From assembly GCA_965207495.1 (NCBI GenBank), contig OZ242287.1, positions 3,100,001-3,164,000 on the forward strand: DNA of 64,000 nucleotides. The letters are read 5' to 3'. Position 1 is the first letter of the stretch. Each line of letters begins with the position of its first letter. The stretch comes from Bin5 sp965207495 (GTDB lineage: Bacteria > Chloroflexota > Anaerolineae > Caldilineales > Caldilineaceae). The notes beneath the pieces are model-generated. The model saw nothing but the letters and a program-made list of their open reading frames with translations. It did not search any database and had not been told where the DNA came from. This document shows positions 54,471 through 63,384 of this stretch, piece after piece. Position numbers and translations under genes: made by a program.

Positions 54471-54629
54471 CCTTGATTTCCCTTAAACAGTCCAAATTCA
54501 ACTTTGAATCTTGATCAGCACAAACGAGCAAAGCTGCTGTTGAGTTCATGTCCTTCCGGGCGCCTCCTCTTCGTGAGAACTCCGAATTCAAAGGCATGTC
54601 AGGTGACCGGCGGGCCTGAACTGGGCCAA

Positions 54630-56339
54630 TCAGAATAGCCCGATCACCTGTCCGGTCTCCAAATCAATGTCCACACTCTGTGCCGCCGGCCTACTGCCAA
54701 GACCCGGCATCGTCCTCATCTCGCCCAGAAGGGGATAGACAAAACCGGCGCCTACGCTGGCTCTAACCTCCCGAACAGGCACTGTGAATCCGGACGGCGC
54801 GCCTTTCAGCTTAGGATCGTGGCTCAAACTCAAATGTGTCTTCGCCATGCAGATAGGTAGATTACCGAACCCACTCCGCTCGTACTGGCGAATCTGCCTG
54901 CTGGCCAGCGCCGTGTACTCAATACCGTCCGCGCCGTAAATTGTAGTCGCGATCTTCTCCATCTTCGCCTTCAGGGGCAGCTCCAGATCATAGAGGAAAC
55001 GGAATTCGCTGGGCTCTTCGGCAGCTTCAACCACAGCACGCGCCAACTCTTGAGCGCCGCTGCCCCCTTCCGCCCAATGCGTTGAGACCGCCCATCGCGC
55101 GCCTTCCTCTTCTGCGACCCGTCCGATTACATCGATTTCACTTTGGAAGTCGCTGGCAAAGCAGTTGACGCAAACTACCGGGCTTACGCCGTGCGCCCGC
55201 ACGTTCTGGATCTGCTTGCGAAGATTCGCCGCGCCCTCGGCCACGTCGTCAGGGTTTTCTTTCAGCATGTCATCCGGCAGTGGTCGGCCCGGCACAACCC
55301 TGTACCGACCCGTATGCGACTTGAGCGCACGGACAGTTGCCACCAGGACGGCCGCATCAGGCCGCAGACCGCTGTACCGGCACTTGATGTTGAAGAACTT
55401 TTCCGCTCCGATATCGGCGCCGAATCCGGCCTCCGTAATCAGATATTCACTCGTCTTAATGCCGATCAGGTCTGCCAGAACTGAGCTGTTCCCGTGGGCG
55501 ATGTTGGCAAACGGCCCGGCATGGACCAGCGCTGGCGTATTCTCCAACGTCTGGAAGATGTTGGGCTTGATCGCCTCCTTCATTAACACCGTCATCGACC
55601 CCGCCGCCTGCAGCTGCTCCGCCGTAACCGGCTGGCGGCTCCCATCCCGGCCAACCGTCACCCGGCCAAAACGCGCCCGCATATCTTCCAACCCTGTGGT
55701 CAGCGCCAGGATAGCCATCACTTCCGAAGCCGCAGTAATGTCAAAACCGGTCTGCCGCTGCGGTCCGTCCGATTTCGCGCCAAGTCCGCTGATGATGTTG
55801 CGCAGCCCCCGGTCGTTGACGTCCAAAACGCGCCGCCACATGATACTGTAAGGGTCAAGTCCCAGTGCGTTGCCCTGGTATATGTGCGCATCGATCATCG
55901 CCGCCAGCAGGTTGTTTGCCGCCGTAACCGCGTGCATGTCGCCGGTCATGTGCAGATTGAACTGCTCCATCGGTACGACCTGGCTGTAACCGCCGCCGGC
56001 CGCGCCCCCCTTAATGCCGAATGTCGGGCCCTGACTGGGCTGCCGGATCGCAACGGTTGCCGTCTTGCCAATGTGGTGCATGCCTTGACCCAGGCCAACC
56101 GTAGTCGTCGACTTGCCCTCGCCCAAAGGCGTCGGCGTGATCGCGGTCACGAGAACGTAGCGCGCGTTTGGACGATCCGCCAGCGCCTCCACAGCCTCCA
56201 GACGCACCTTCGCCATGTGGTCGCCGTACAGTTCGATATCCGATCTGCCCAGCCCCATCCTTTCCGCAATCTCCCATATAGGTCTGAGATCCGCGGCCTG
56301 GGCGATTTCGAGGTCAGAGGGCACACTGCTTCCGCTCAT
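54630..56339 (-). CDS. fhs: Formate--tetrahydrofolate ligase
   Basis: A 569-residue formyltetrahydrofolate synthetase, close to the usual 555-560. It makes 10-formyl-THF from formate, THF and ATP in one-carbon metabolism. The ATP-binding loop PTPLGEGKSTTTVGLGQG is near residue 65, followed by the conserved QPSQGPTFGIKGGAAGGGYSQ-type segment and, later, SGLRPDAAVLVATVRALK. The C-terminus ends in RTMPGLGSRPAA. The frame continues upstream to 56441, but the ATG at 56339 has AGGAG eight bases ahead and matches the family's N-terminus. The DUF2277 gene lies 88 bp upstream. Confidence 0.97.
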   Translation of the reverse strand: MSGSSVPSDLEIAQAADLRPIWEIAERMGLGRSDIELYGDHMAKVRLEAVEALADRPNARYVLVTAITPTPLGEGKSTTTVGLGQGMHHIGKTATVAIRQPSQGPTFGIKGGAAGGGYSQVVPMEQFNLHMTGDMHAVTAANNLLAAMIDAHIYQGNALGLDPYSIMWRRVLDVNDRGLRNIISGLGAKSDGPQRQTGFDITAASEVMAILALTTGLEDMRARFGRVTVGRDGSRQPVTAEQLQAAGSMTVLMKEAIKPNIFQTLENTPALVHAGPFANIAHGNSSVLADLIGIKTSEYLITEAGFGADIGAEKFFNIKCRYSGLRPDAAVLVATVRALKSHTGRYRVVPGRPLPDDMLKENPDDVAEGAANLRKQIQNVRAHGVSPVVCVNCFASDFQSEIDVIGRVAEEEGARWAVSTHWAEGGSGAQELARAVVEAAEEPSEFRFLYDLELPLKAKMEKIATTIYGADGIEYTALASRQIRQYERSGFGNLPICMAKTHLSLSHDPKLKGAPSGFTVPVREVRASVGAGFVYPLLGEMRTMPGLGSRPAAQSVDIDLETGQVIGLF

Positions 56340-56427
56340 GAAATGGCTCCTGTCGTTTACAAAAGTGTTTCTTTCAAATGTCGGATATGCGGACCTTGGC
56401 CCGCTATAATCGTCTCCACTACAAGTC

Positions 56428-56628
56428 CTATCGAGTCTCAATGTTTTCGAATAGCTGCCGTGTCACCGCGGCGATATCATGAACAGCGCAATTGAATGCC
56501 CTTTCATTCGCCCTCGACGGCTTTCGATAACCGCTCACTTTCCGGACAAACTGCAGGGCCGCATCTTCCAACTCCTGCTCTGTTGGCAATCGCTCCGGCT
56601 GGCGCAGTTTCCTGATGTTTCGACACAC
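56428..56628 (-). CDS. DUF2277 family protein
   Basis: A 66-residue protein whose start, (M)CRNIRKLRQPE, is the DUF2277 hallmark, continuing with ALQFVRKVSGYRKPSRAN and ending in a helix. The family's role is unknown; members are small and cytoplasmic. The frame extends upstream to an ATG at 56682, but the GTG at 56628 gives the canonical length and has AGGAG nine bases ahead. It lies between the PPOX-fold gene and the formate-THF ligase gene, all on the minus strand. Confidence 0.82.
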   Translation of the reverse strand: MCRNIRKLRQPERLPTEQELEDAALQFVRKVSGYRKPSRANERAFNCAVHDIAAVTRQLFENIETR

Positions 56629-56726
56629 TTCCCTGTCTCCTGACTCATGAAAACACTCATTGCTGCGCGTAGGGCAGTACAAATAGCTTATTCCAAACCT
56701 GCCCCGCCTTCAACTCACGCCATCGC

Positions 56727-57134
56727 CTACCCAAACCCCATGGTCAACAGTCGTTCAGGTCGCAGTACGATAACTGCGCTCGTTGTGTGCTTGATCGTCT
56801 CGTAATACCGTTCTGCCGCCGCTTCGTCGGCGTGATAATGCCTGATGATCTGCCAGCGCAGCTCCTTCTGTCGCTCACCAGGTTCAATCAGTTCAGCCTG
56901 GCCGCTCAGTACTACGTAGCGGGCATCGCCGCGGCCGCCGTCAATGCAGACGCTAACGGTCGAGTCGCGTCGCAAATTCCGGACCTTGACCGTTGACGTT
57001 TGCGCACTGACGTAAAGTACCCCATCCTCGAACACATACCAGACTGGCGTCAACTGGGGAGTTCCGTTTCTTCCCTTCGTCGCCAATATGGCGTGCCGGT
57101 CCGCCTCCAGGAACTCCAAGACTTGGGCATCCAT
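56727..57134 (-). CDS. PPOX-class (pyridoxamine 5'-phosphate oxidase fold) flavoprotein
   Basis: A 135-residue split-barrel protein. The core is HAILATKGRNGTPQLTPVWYVFEDGVLYVSA near residues 12-45, followed by VRNLRRDSTVSVCIDGG, typical of the F420/FMN-binding PPOX family. Which flavin it binds and its substrate are unknown; relatives are F420-dependent reductases and haem-degrading proteins. The frame begins upstream at 57227, but the ATG at 57134 has GAGAGGG five bases ahead and gives the normal length. Confidence 0.85.
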   Translation of the reverse strand: MDAQVLEFLEADRHAILATKGRNGTPQLTPVWYVFEDGVLYVSAQTSTVKVRNLRRDSTVSVCIDGGRGDARYVVLSGQAELIEPGERQKELRWQIIRHYHADEAAAERYYETIKHTTSAVIVLRPERLLTMGFG

Positions 57135-57290
57135 CGCATCCCTCTCTTCCGTGTGCCGTTGCGCCTTTCCCATATTAGATGTACCGTTCAACGCTCTGGC
57201 AAAGTCAAGTGTGGGTTTACTCAACACATGTCAACCGCAAATCATATCAGAAAGCAGTGCCAATGTCGAGGCGTGAATCGAGAATAAGTG

Positions 57291-57308
57291 CACCCCCAAA
57301 AGGGGGTG
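57291..57308. repeat. Short perfect hairpin
   Basis: CACCCCC and GGGGGTG enclose AAAA, an 18-base stem-loop in the non-coding stretch between the two PPOX-fold genes. No T run follows on either side, so a terminator role is not supported. Confidence 0.5.
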
Positions 57309-57380
57309 AACTCTCGTGAACATCACGGATCGACTAGACCGTACTCAGTCCTCGTAGCTTTACCCGAAGATTCCCCCATT

Positions 57381-57413
57381 CACTGACCACTAACCACTGA
57401 CCACTAACCACTG
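57381..57413. repeat. Tandem 14-bp repeat, 2.4 copies
   Basis: CACTGACCACTAAC is repeated head to tail at 57381-57394 and 57395-57408, with a partial third copy to 57413. Copies are identical. It adjoins the inverted-repeat element directly to its right. Too short and too few for CRISPR. Confidence 0.75.
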
Positions 57414-57584
57414 TAGTTGGGCGTCCGGGCCTTCGGCCCTCCCTTGTGCAGGGGCTGCGCCCCCGCAACGCCCCGCCCTTGCTAGCCACCGTGTGTATTC
57501 TTCCCCAGCAAGAAGTCTAGCCAACGGTGTCTCATCCCCATTTCTGTCACATCCCCCTGACCCCTGCAGTTCCACCCAACTACA
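57412..57584. repeat. 173-bp element bounded by a 10-bp inverted repeat, with internal GC hairpins
   Basis: TGTAGTTGGG (57412-57421) and its exact complement CCCAACTACA (57575-57584) bound the segment. Inside are two tight GC stems: GGGCC-TTC-GGCCC (57427-57439) and GGGGC-TGC-GCCCC (57451-57463). No coding region is evident. It could be a small non-autonomous mobile element or a repetitive extragenic unit. Target-site duplications were not recognised. The rest of 57135-57809 holds no gene. Confidence 0.4.
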
Positions 57585-57809
57585 CCACAATCTCCCCGCC
57601 AGCCTGTTCCCACCCCAAATCTGGGTCGCACCCTTGAGAATTCCCCCAAATTAGGATATTGTACCCTGTAAGATGTGGCGGCAAGACGCCCCGGTCTTGC
57701 GCACTAAATGTGATCGTCAGAGCGCCGGAAAATTCTCACGTTACGCAGAGCCCCAAATGTCTCCAATCATCCACTGAGCCAGATCGAAACCAATATTCAG
57801 GAGAGAGCC

Positions 57810-58256
57810 ATGCCTGTAATGACCCAGACGCAGATTGACGACCTTCTGCAAAGCAACACCATCTGTCGCCTTGCCTGCTTGGACGATGAAGGCGCGCCCT
57901 ACGTTGTGCCCTGTTGGTTCACATACGCCGACGGAGGCTTCTATGTCGTGCCCCGCGCCCGATCGGCCTGGGCCGGCTATCTGAAGCATGACGGACGTGT
58001 CTATCTCTGTATAGACGCCGAGGACGGGCGCCGAGTTCTGGTAAAGGGGAACGCCAAAGTTGTGGAAGAGCCAAACGTTGGCGGAAAATGGGTCGCAATC
58101 GGCCAGGAGATGGCCGAACGCTATGGGGGTGCAGCCGGCCTGAAATATCTCGAAGCAACCATGCAGGAGCCGCGCTGGCTGTTCTTCATCGAAGCCGGCG
58201 ATATGCTCTCATCGAGCGGGGGCTGGGCGCAGAAGTATAAGCATTACGACTGGTGA
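57810..58256 (+). CDS. PPOX-class (pyridoxamine 5'-phosphate oxidase fold) protein
   Basis: A 148-residue split-barrel protein. The N-terminal half reads TICRLACLDDEGAPYVVPCWFTYADGGFYVV, a typical flavin-binding barrel of the pyridoxamine phosphate oxidase-like superfamily. RSAWAGYLKHDGRVYLCIDAED follows, and the C-terminal helix carries Trp-rich RWLFFIEAGD. It likely binds FMN, F420 or haem; function unknown. The ATG is preceded by AGGAGAGAG. It is divergent from the other PPOX gene, about 675 bp away across a repeat-rich stretch, and convergent with the FtsX gene. Confidence 0.85.
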   Translation: MPVMTQTQIDDLLQSNTICRLACLDDEGAPYVVPCWFTYADGGFYVVPRARSAWAGYLKHDGRVYLCIDAEDGRRVLVKGNAKVVEEPNVGGKWVAIGQEMAERYGGAAGLKYLEATMQEPRWLFFIEAGDMLSSSGGWAQKYKHYDW

Positions 58257-58289
58257 AAACGCGGCCTGGGGTATTCCACCAGGCCCGCT
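58252..58289 (-). terminator. Terminator-like hairpin between convergent genes
   Basis: GGCCTGG (58263-58269) pairs with CCAGGCC (58279-58285) around a nine-base loop, with outer GCG pairs. On the minus strand the stem is followed by GTTTTC, consistent with termination of the FtsX transcript. It lies between the ends of the PPOX gene (58256) and the FtsX gene (58316). The run of T is short. Confidence 0.45.
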
Positions 58290-58315
58290 CGCCACTGAAT
58301 CCTGCTAAGCCTCTT

Positions 58316-61300
58316 TTACTCATACCGTAACGCCTCTGCCGGATAGATCCGCGAAGCTTGCCACGCCGGCAATATCGTTGTAAGCAGCGAGAAGAACCAC
58401 GCAGCCAGCAGCATCCCTCCAATGGTCAGCCATGGGGTCGGAAAGCTCTGCTGCGTCGCCAGATCGTATGCCTGACCTATAGTCTTGTCGCCCAGAATGA
58501 GGCCGGTTACTCCGCCCAGAAGGATTCCTGTTAACGCGATGAAGTTTGCCTCCAGCACAAAGAGCAGCGCCACCCTACTCGACGGGTAGCCAATCGCGCG
58601 CAATACCCCGATCTGCTGCCGCCGCTCCACCACTGTCCGGCTGCTGATCACACCCAGTCCGGCGATTCCGACAACCAGCCCCAGAGCCAGGAATCCCTGA
58701 AACAGACCTAGTATCCCCCGCAGAACGGCTTGTCCCGCTGCAAACAACTCGGAAAGAGGAGCGGCATTCAGTCCGCTGCTAAGCATCGACCGCTCCAGCG
58801 CCTGGGCCGTGTCGGCTATGCTTTCGCCTTCGGCCACTTTGGCGTAGAAAGCGCTTGGCTCCACGGGTTCACCATTCAGGAAATCCAGCACCCGGCGGTT
58901 CATCTGAAAGCTGCCTTCAGCCAGTGAATCTTCCTCTTCAAGGACACCAATGATCTGGACAATGTGGGTGAACGCCTCGCCTTCCCCTACGCCCGTTGGT
59001 CTGCTGGTCGTGACCTCGGCCTCAACCCCGCCAAAAGAAAAGCCGGAGCCTGCAGTCAGAATGCCGGGGCTGTTGGTAAGCTCAACCTTTACGAGTGGCA
59101 GTGTTCCTCCCTCCTCCAAGTAGAAACCTTGCAATTGGATGCCCCGACGCCACGGCGGGCCGCCAGAGCGATCGCCTCTACCCCGTCTTCCTTCGGTGTC
59201 CCCGACATCCTCTTCTGGAGGGTCTTCCACCCACCTGGAAGTAACCACTGCCACGTCGTCCCGCTCCGCCAGTGCCTGCCAGACCTCCTCGTCGCTATTG
59301 AAGCCCTCCGCCCGCATCTGGAAACCGTAGTGCTGTGCCGCCTGCTGCGCATATCCCGCATCAATGCCGGTCATTTCAATCGAAGCCGTGACATCCACGC
59401 CGGCGTCGGCGCGGTCCAGTTGCCGCGCAGTAACCCCCATTCGCGCTACTGATCCAAGGACAGCCAACTTCTCACTCGGGAAGTCCGATCGCCTTTCCGC
59501 CTCCTCGTGGATATCCGTCACCGGATCAAAAAGGCTGAGAAGGCTCGGTGACAATACAATGTCAAAACCTGCCGTACGCTCTTCGCTCGGTTCGGTCACC
59601 ACTTCAGTTGCCCGAATCACCACGCTCATCACCGTAACCGTCGTGATCACCATCGCAAACAGCAGCATCGCCGTCCCCGTGCGAAAACGATTGCTCAGGG
59701 GATAGGCCACAGCCGTTTTCAGCACAGGCGTTAGTGGGCCGATCCCCCCAACCAGGCGCACGAACAACCCCGCCAGGCTGTCGGCGTTGAACATGACGAC
59801 CATTATCGCGCCCGTTATGATTAGCGGGCCGCTCAAGGCGAAAGAGAGCAGAGTAAACCCGGGATTCTGGTTGAACCAGGGCGAATCAGTGTTAAGTACA
59901 TCGCTCCACGGCACCCCCCATAGAGCAAGCAGCCCCACGCCAATGACCGTGTTGACTAGGCGCTGGCGTAGCGCGGCCCGACCAGGCGTCCATCGCCGGC
60001 TCAGCCATCCTCCCCCCCATCCGAGCCCTGCCAACAGCAATGTTGCGCCCACAAAGAGAACTGTCTGGCCATACTCTCGTCCCAACCAGATAAGGTACCC
60101 GCCGCTGCCGAGGACGAGGATGAGCGCAACTGCTCGAAATGCTTGCCCGATGCAACCTCGTTGCTTTCCATTCGAAGTGTCAGGCAAGTTGCGAATCGCA
60201 GCGATAATATTGAGCCGGCTCACATTCCAGGAAGCGATTGTCACGACAAAAAAAGTCAGTATCACGCCCAGGCAGTAGGCGATGATCAGAGACGAAGGGG
60301 CTGCCTGCCAGTAGAAGCGGATCGGCGCCGATGCACCTTCCACTTGCTGGACGATGCTGTTCAGCAGGCCGCTCACAAAGCCGATCATCGCATACGACAC
60401 CAACAGTCCTAGACCAAGTCCTACCAGGGCGGCGGCCAGGTCATAAATCAGCCCTTCGGTCACAAACATTTGGACCAGGTGGACGCGCCTCATCCCGACC
60501 GCACGGGCGATCCCCAGTTCGCTGCGACGCTCTGCGGCCAGCATTACGAAAATCAAAAAGATCAGCAGCACACCCGCAATGATCGAGAGGATTCCCAAGC
60601 TGGAAAATACAGTGCCTAGGGCGATTCCTCCCACCTCGGCAACGTCGGTAACAAACTGCTTGCTCAGAGGCGCCAGAACCTCGAAATCCCTCAAATCCGC
60701 AAGCCCAGCTTCAAGCGCCCGCTGTTCATCGCTTGCCAACGGCAGAGAACGCAGCCAGCCCTGAATGGCGCCACTGCTCAACGCCGCCCGAACTTCCGTT
60801 GTGATTTCTGCGTCGGAAGGGCCGTCAATGTGGTCGGTAAGAACCTCCAGGTCCGATTCAAAATTCGTCGCCTGCGTCCACATACCGGCAATCTGCATAA
60901 TGAAATCGGGGACATCTTCATCGTCGAATAATGGATTGAATGGAGCCACAGACTCACGTCTGATGACCTCGGCAATACCCGGCCTGCGCAGAATCTCCAC
61001 CAGGACCGTAAGCCGTGCTTCGTTTAGCGAAAGCGCTCGCAGCTGGTCGCTAACCTCAGAAGTGTGGGCCATGCCGCTGACCTCGTCACCGGCATTTGAG
61101 ATCAAAATGTTGTTGACCTTGTCCGGCATGAAGAGCAGCTTCTGCGCCTCATCGGTGTGCATCATGACCACCGGAAGAACGGCTCCCAAGGGCCCTGCTT
61201 CTTCGACCACCGCGCGCACTCGATAAGGAACAGGGATCGGCCCGATAAAGATTTCCAGGAGGTCGCCGGCTCGCGCGTCGAGCTGCAATGCTCCCATTTC

Positions 61301-62449
61301 ATTCAGATACACTTCACCCTGGCGCAGTTGAAGTCCGAACTCGCCAAGCGTATCGTCCACATCCTGGCCCAACGTGTTCAGGTTGATCGAGCTCAGGAAC
61401 TCTGTCGCTGCCAGGATCAGCTCGTCCTGATCGGGGACGTCGAATCCAAGCATAGGTAGAGTCGGCACAGTGATCGGTGCGTCCGGGTCAACGTTCAGTT
61501 CAGCCAGATCCTCGTCGCTTATCCCCAATCCCTCCAGACTGATGACATCTGAGTCAACCTCGTCCAAGATCGCATCGGGGAATCCCAAATTGCGCAGAAT
61601 CTCAACCGGAAACTCTATCTGACGCAAGGTAAAACTGGGCCCTTCCTCCTGTAATAGCACGGCTCCAGCGGCGCCAAGAGCCATCGCCGTCCCAACAAGG
61701 CCAGTCTCTTCCAGCCCGAGCGCCGTCCCGACCGCGTCTGCAGATTCTCCGGAAACCTCCCACAGCCCGACCAGATCGACGAATACATCGCCAACGCCAT
61801 CCCGCAAGTCAACAGTGCTGACAGGTCTTCCTTCAATGTCGTGGAGTCCGAACCCCGTGTCGTAACCCTCGTCCACCGCGAAAATGAAGCCCAGGGGCTC
61901 CCCTTGGCCGGTACTTACGTTCCGAATTATCGTCGGAAAGAGCACCGAGCCGGCAACGCCGTCGATCAGAGGATATTCCCCTGCCTGCTCCGCCAGGAGC
62001 GCCAGCCTGTCCTCCGTAATGCCCGGCAGACCCTCGTCGAGGATCGCGATTAACGCGGTCAGGTCGCCGCCTGTGAGCGCATTCAAAAGGGCCGCGCTCT
62101 CAGGACTGCTCGCGTTCTCCGGGTCAATAGTGCCCCCGTCGGCGATCTGCGTCAGGTCCATCAGGAAAGGAGGCGAGACAACCTGATCGATCTGTCCATA
62201 AGCGTTTATCGTCTGTCGCCGGATTGTGTTCTCCAACGTGTCGCCCAGACTGAGTGCCGAGACGATGATCATCGTGCTCAGTGTAAGCCCGAAAACAATC
62301 AGCGCCGATTGCGTCGGCCGTCGCGGTATGTTGCGGATTCCCAGCTTGCCAATGATCGGATTTCGCAGCGAAATGAGGACCGCGCCGGCCAGGATCAGTC
62401 CCAGCGCGACAGCCAGGTAGAGGGCAACCGAGTTCAGTAAACTACTCAT
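58316..62449 (-). CDS. Large ABC transporter permease with two FtsX domains
   Basis: A 1377-residue MacB/LolC-type permease. It has an N-terminal span (about 5-30), a large extracytoplasmic region (30-610), a first FtsX core near 610-780 with AAERRSELGIARAVGMRR, and two further spans (about 800-930). A second extracytoplasmic region follows (960-1220), then a second FtsX core at about 1230-1377 with VERRQQIGVLRAIGYPSSR. This is roughly double a standard FtsX permease, as though two subunits were fused. It overlaps the ATPase gene by eight bases (ATGAGTAG), so they form one transporter. Export of lipoproteins, peptides or another hydrophobic substrate is likely. No adaptor gene is next to it. 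Confidence 0.9.
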   Translation of the reverse strand: MSSLLNSVALYLAVALGLILAGAVLISLRNPIIGKLGIRNIPRRPTQSALIVFGLTLSTMIIVSALSLGDTLENTIRRQTINAYGQIDQVVSPPFLMDLTQIADGGTIDPENASSPESAALLNALTGGDLTALIAILDEGLPGITEDRLALLAEQAGEYPLIDGVAGSVLFPTIIRNVSTGQGEPLGFIFAVDEGYDTGFGLHDIEGRPVSTVDLRDGVGDVFVDLVGLWEVSGESADAVGTALGLEETGLVGTAMALGAAGAVLLQEEGPSFTLRQIEFPVEILRNLGFPDAILDEVDSDVISLEGLGISDEDLAELNVDPDAPITVPTLPMLGFDVPDQDELILAATEFLSSINLNTLGQDVDDTLGEFGLQLRQGEVYLNEMGALQLDARAGDLLEIFIGPIPVPYRVRAVVEEAGPLGAVLPVVMMHTDEAQKLLFMPDKVNNILISNAGDEVSGMAHTSEVSDQLRALSLNEARLTVLVEILRRPGIAEVIRRESVAPFNPLFDDEDVPDFIMQIAGMWTQATNFESDLEVLTDHIDGPSDAEITTEVRAALSSGAIQGWLRSLPLASDEQRALEAGLADLRDFEVLAPLSKQFVTDVAEVGGIALGTVFSSLGILSIIAGVLLIFLIFVMLAAERRSELGIARAVGMRRVHLVQMFVTEGLIYDLAAALVGLGLGLLVSYAMIGFVSGLLNSIVQQVEGASAPIRFYWQAAPSSLIIAYCLGVILTFFVVTIASWNVSRLNIIAAIRNLPDTSNGKQRGCIGQAFRAVALILVLGSGGYLIWLGREYGQTVLFVGATLLLAGLGWGGGWLSRRWTPGRAALRQRLVNTVIGVGLLALWGVPWSDVLNTDSPWFNQNPGFTLLSFALSGPLIITGAIMVVMFNADSLAGLFVRLVGGIGPLTPVLKTAVAYPLSNRFRTGTAMLLFAMVITTVTVMSVVIRATEVVTEPSEERTAGFDIVLSPSLLSLFDPVTDIHEEAERRSDFPSEKLAVLGSVARMGVTARQLDRADAGVDVTASIEMTGIDAGYAQQAAQHYGFQMRAEGFNSDEEVWQALAERDDVAVVTSRWVEDPPEEDVGDTEGRRGRGDRSGGPPWRRGIQLQGFYLEEGGTLPLVKVELTNSPGILTAGSGFSFGGVEAEVTTSRPTGVGEGEAFTHIVQIIGVLEEEDSLAEGSFQMNRRVLDFLNGEPVEPSAFYAKVAEGESIADTAQALERSMLSSGLNAAPLSELFAAGQAVLRGILGLFQGFLALGLVVGIAGLGVISSRTVVERRQQIGVLRAIGYPSSRVALLFVLEANFIALTGILLGGVTGLILGDKTIGQAYDLATQQSFPTPWLTIGGMLLAAWFFSLLTTILPAWQASRIYPAEALRYE

Positions 62450-63212
62450 TCGCTACAATCTCCCCGTCCTCCATGCGCACGATACGCTCGCATAGCGCAG
62501 CCACCTGGGGGTCATGTGTGACGATGACAAAGGTCTGGCCTCTTTCCTCGTTAAGGCGTTGCATAAGCGACAGAACGTCGTTCGAGCTGCCCACGTCCAG
62601 ATTGCCCGTTGGCTCGTCCGCCCATACGAGCGCCGGATTGTTCACGAGCGCTCGCGCGATCGTTACACGCTGAATCTGTCCGCCGGAGAGCTGCATGGGT
62701 CGGTGCGAGGCCCGGTCAGACAACCCCACATTATCCAGGCTCTCTAGCGCCTGTCTGCGAGCCTGCGCCGGGCGAACGCCGCTCACAAGCAGCGGCATTT
62801 CCACATTTTCGACCGCCGAAATCACCGGAAGCAGATTGAACGACTGAAAGACGAATCCCATTCGCTGTGCCCGGTATTCGGTGCGCTTGCGGTCGTTCAT
62901 GTCCGAAAGCGGAGTGCCCTCAATCGTCACCTGGCCGTCGTCAAAGCTGTCCAACCCCGAAAGCGTGTTCAACAATGTCGTTTTGCCGCAACCCGAAGGC
63001 CCCATGATTGCGACCATCTCGCCCGTCACGATTGTAAGGTCCACCCCTCGAAGCGCATGAACTTCCACTTCGCCGCTGCGAAAGGTCTTGTGAATCTGTT
63101 CGGCGACTACAATCGGAGCCCTTTCGCTCTTGGGTTCCATAGCAACTTTGTCATGCTCCGCAACCGGCTCTGCTAGCCCAACCATTGCCGTATTTCCTTC
63201 TGTCTGGCTCAT
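62442..63212 (-). CDS. ABC transporter ATP-binding protein, LolD/MacB type
   Basis: A 256-residue ATPase with Walker A GPSGCGKTTLL near residue 73, signature LSGGQIQRVTIARAL near 175, and Walker B LVWADEPTGNLD. These fit the LolD/MacB/FtsE branch that serves FtsX-type permeases. The first 30 residues (to KSERAPIV) are an extra polar segment. It powers the large permease encoded right after it. The start ATG at 63212 has only a weak ribosome binding site. Confidence 0.93.
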   Translation of the reverse strand: MSQTEGNTAMVGLAEPVAEHDKVAMEPKSERAPIVVAEQIHKTFRSGEVEVHALRGVDLTIVTGEMVAIMGPSGCGKTTLLNTLSGLDSFDDGQVTIEGTPLSDMNDRKRTEYRAQRMGFVFQSFNLLPVISAVENVEMPLLVSGVRPAQARRQALESLDNVGLSDRASHRPMQLSGGQIQRVTIARALVNNPALVWADEPTGNLDVGSSNDVLSLMQRLNEERGQTFVIVTHDPQVAALCERIVRMEDGEIVANE

Positions 63213-63287
63213 CGAATATAGTCCCGTCTTGGCTGAGAAAAAAGCCCAGTCCCGCCTACGCCTGACACTGGACCCAGATAGTTGACA

Positions 63288-63296
63288 TGATATACT
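63288..63296 (+). promoter_or_regulatory. Extended -10 promoter candidate for the last PhyH gene
   Basis: TGATATACT again fits the TGn-TATAAT form, and ATGATATACT is identical to the element ahead of ftsH. The transcript would start near 63303, about 80 nt before the ATG at 63385. The nearby TTGACA at 63282 is too close to serve as its -35. Confidence 0.4.
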
Positions 63297-63384
63297 TGGC
63301 TATACGCTGCGCCGCAAAAACTGTTTCACCACCCTCAAGACTTAACGCGCCAACCGGCCGGGCCAACTGCAGGAGTCGAAAGAA

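Noticed and set aside
57381..57413. Tandem repeats that could hint at a CRISPR array
   Set aside because: The unit is 14 bp, directly adjacent without spacers, with fewer than three copies.
63282..63300. TTGACA with TATACG as a plus-strand promoter
   Set aside because: The spacer is only 13 bp, too short; the extended -10 reading is better.
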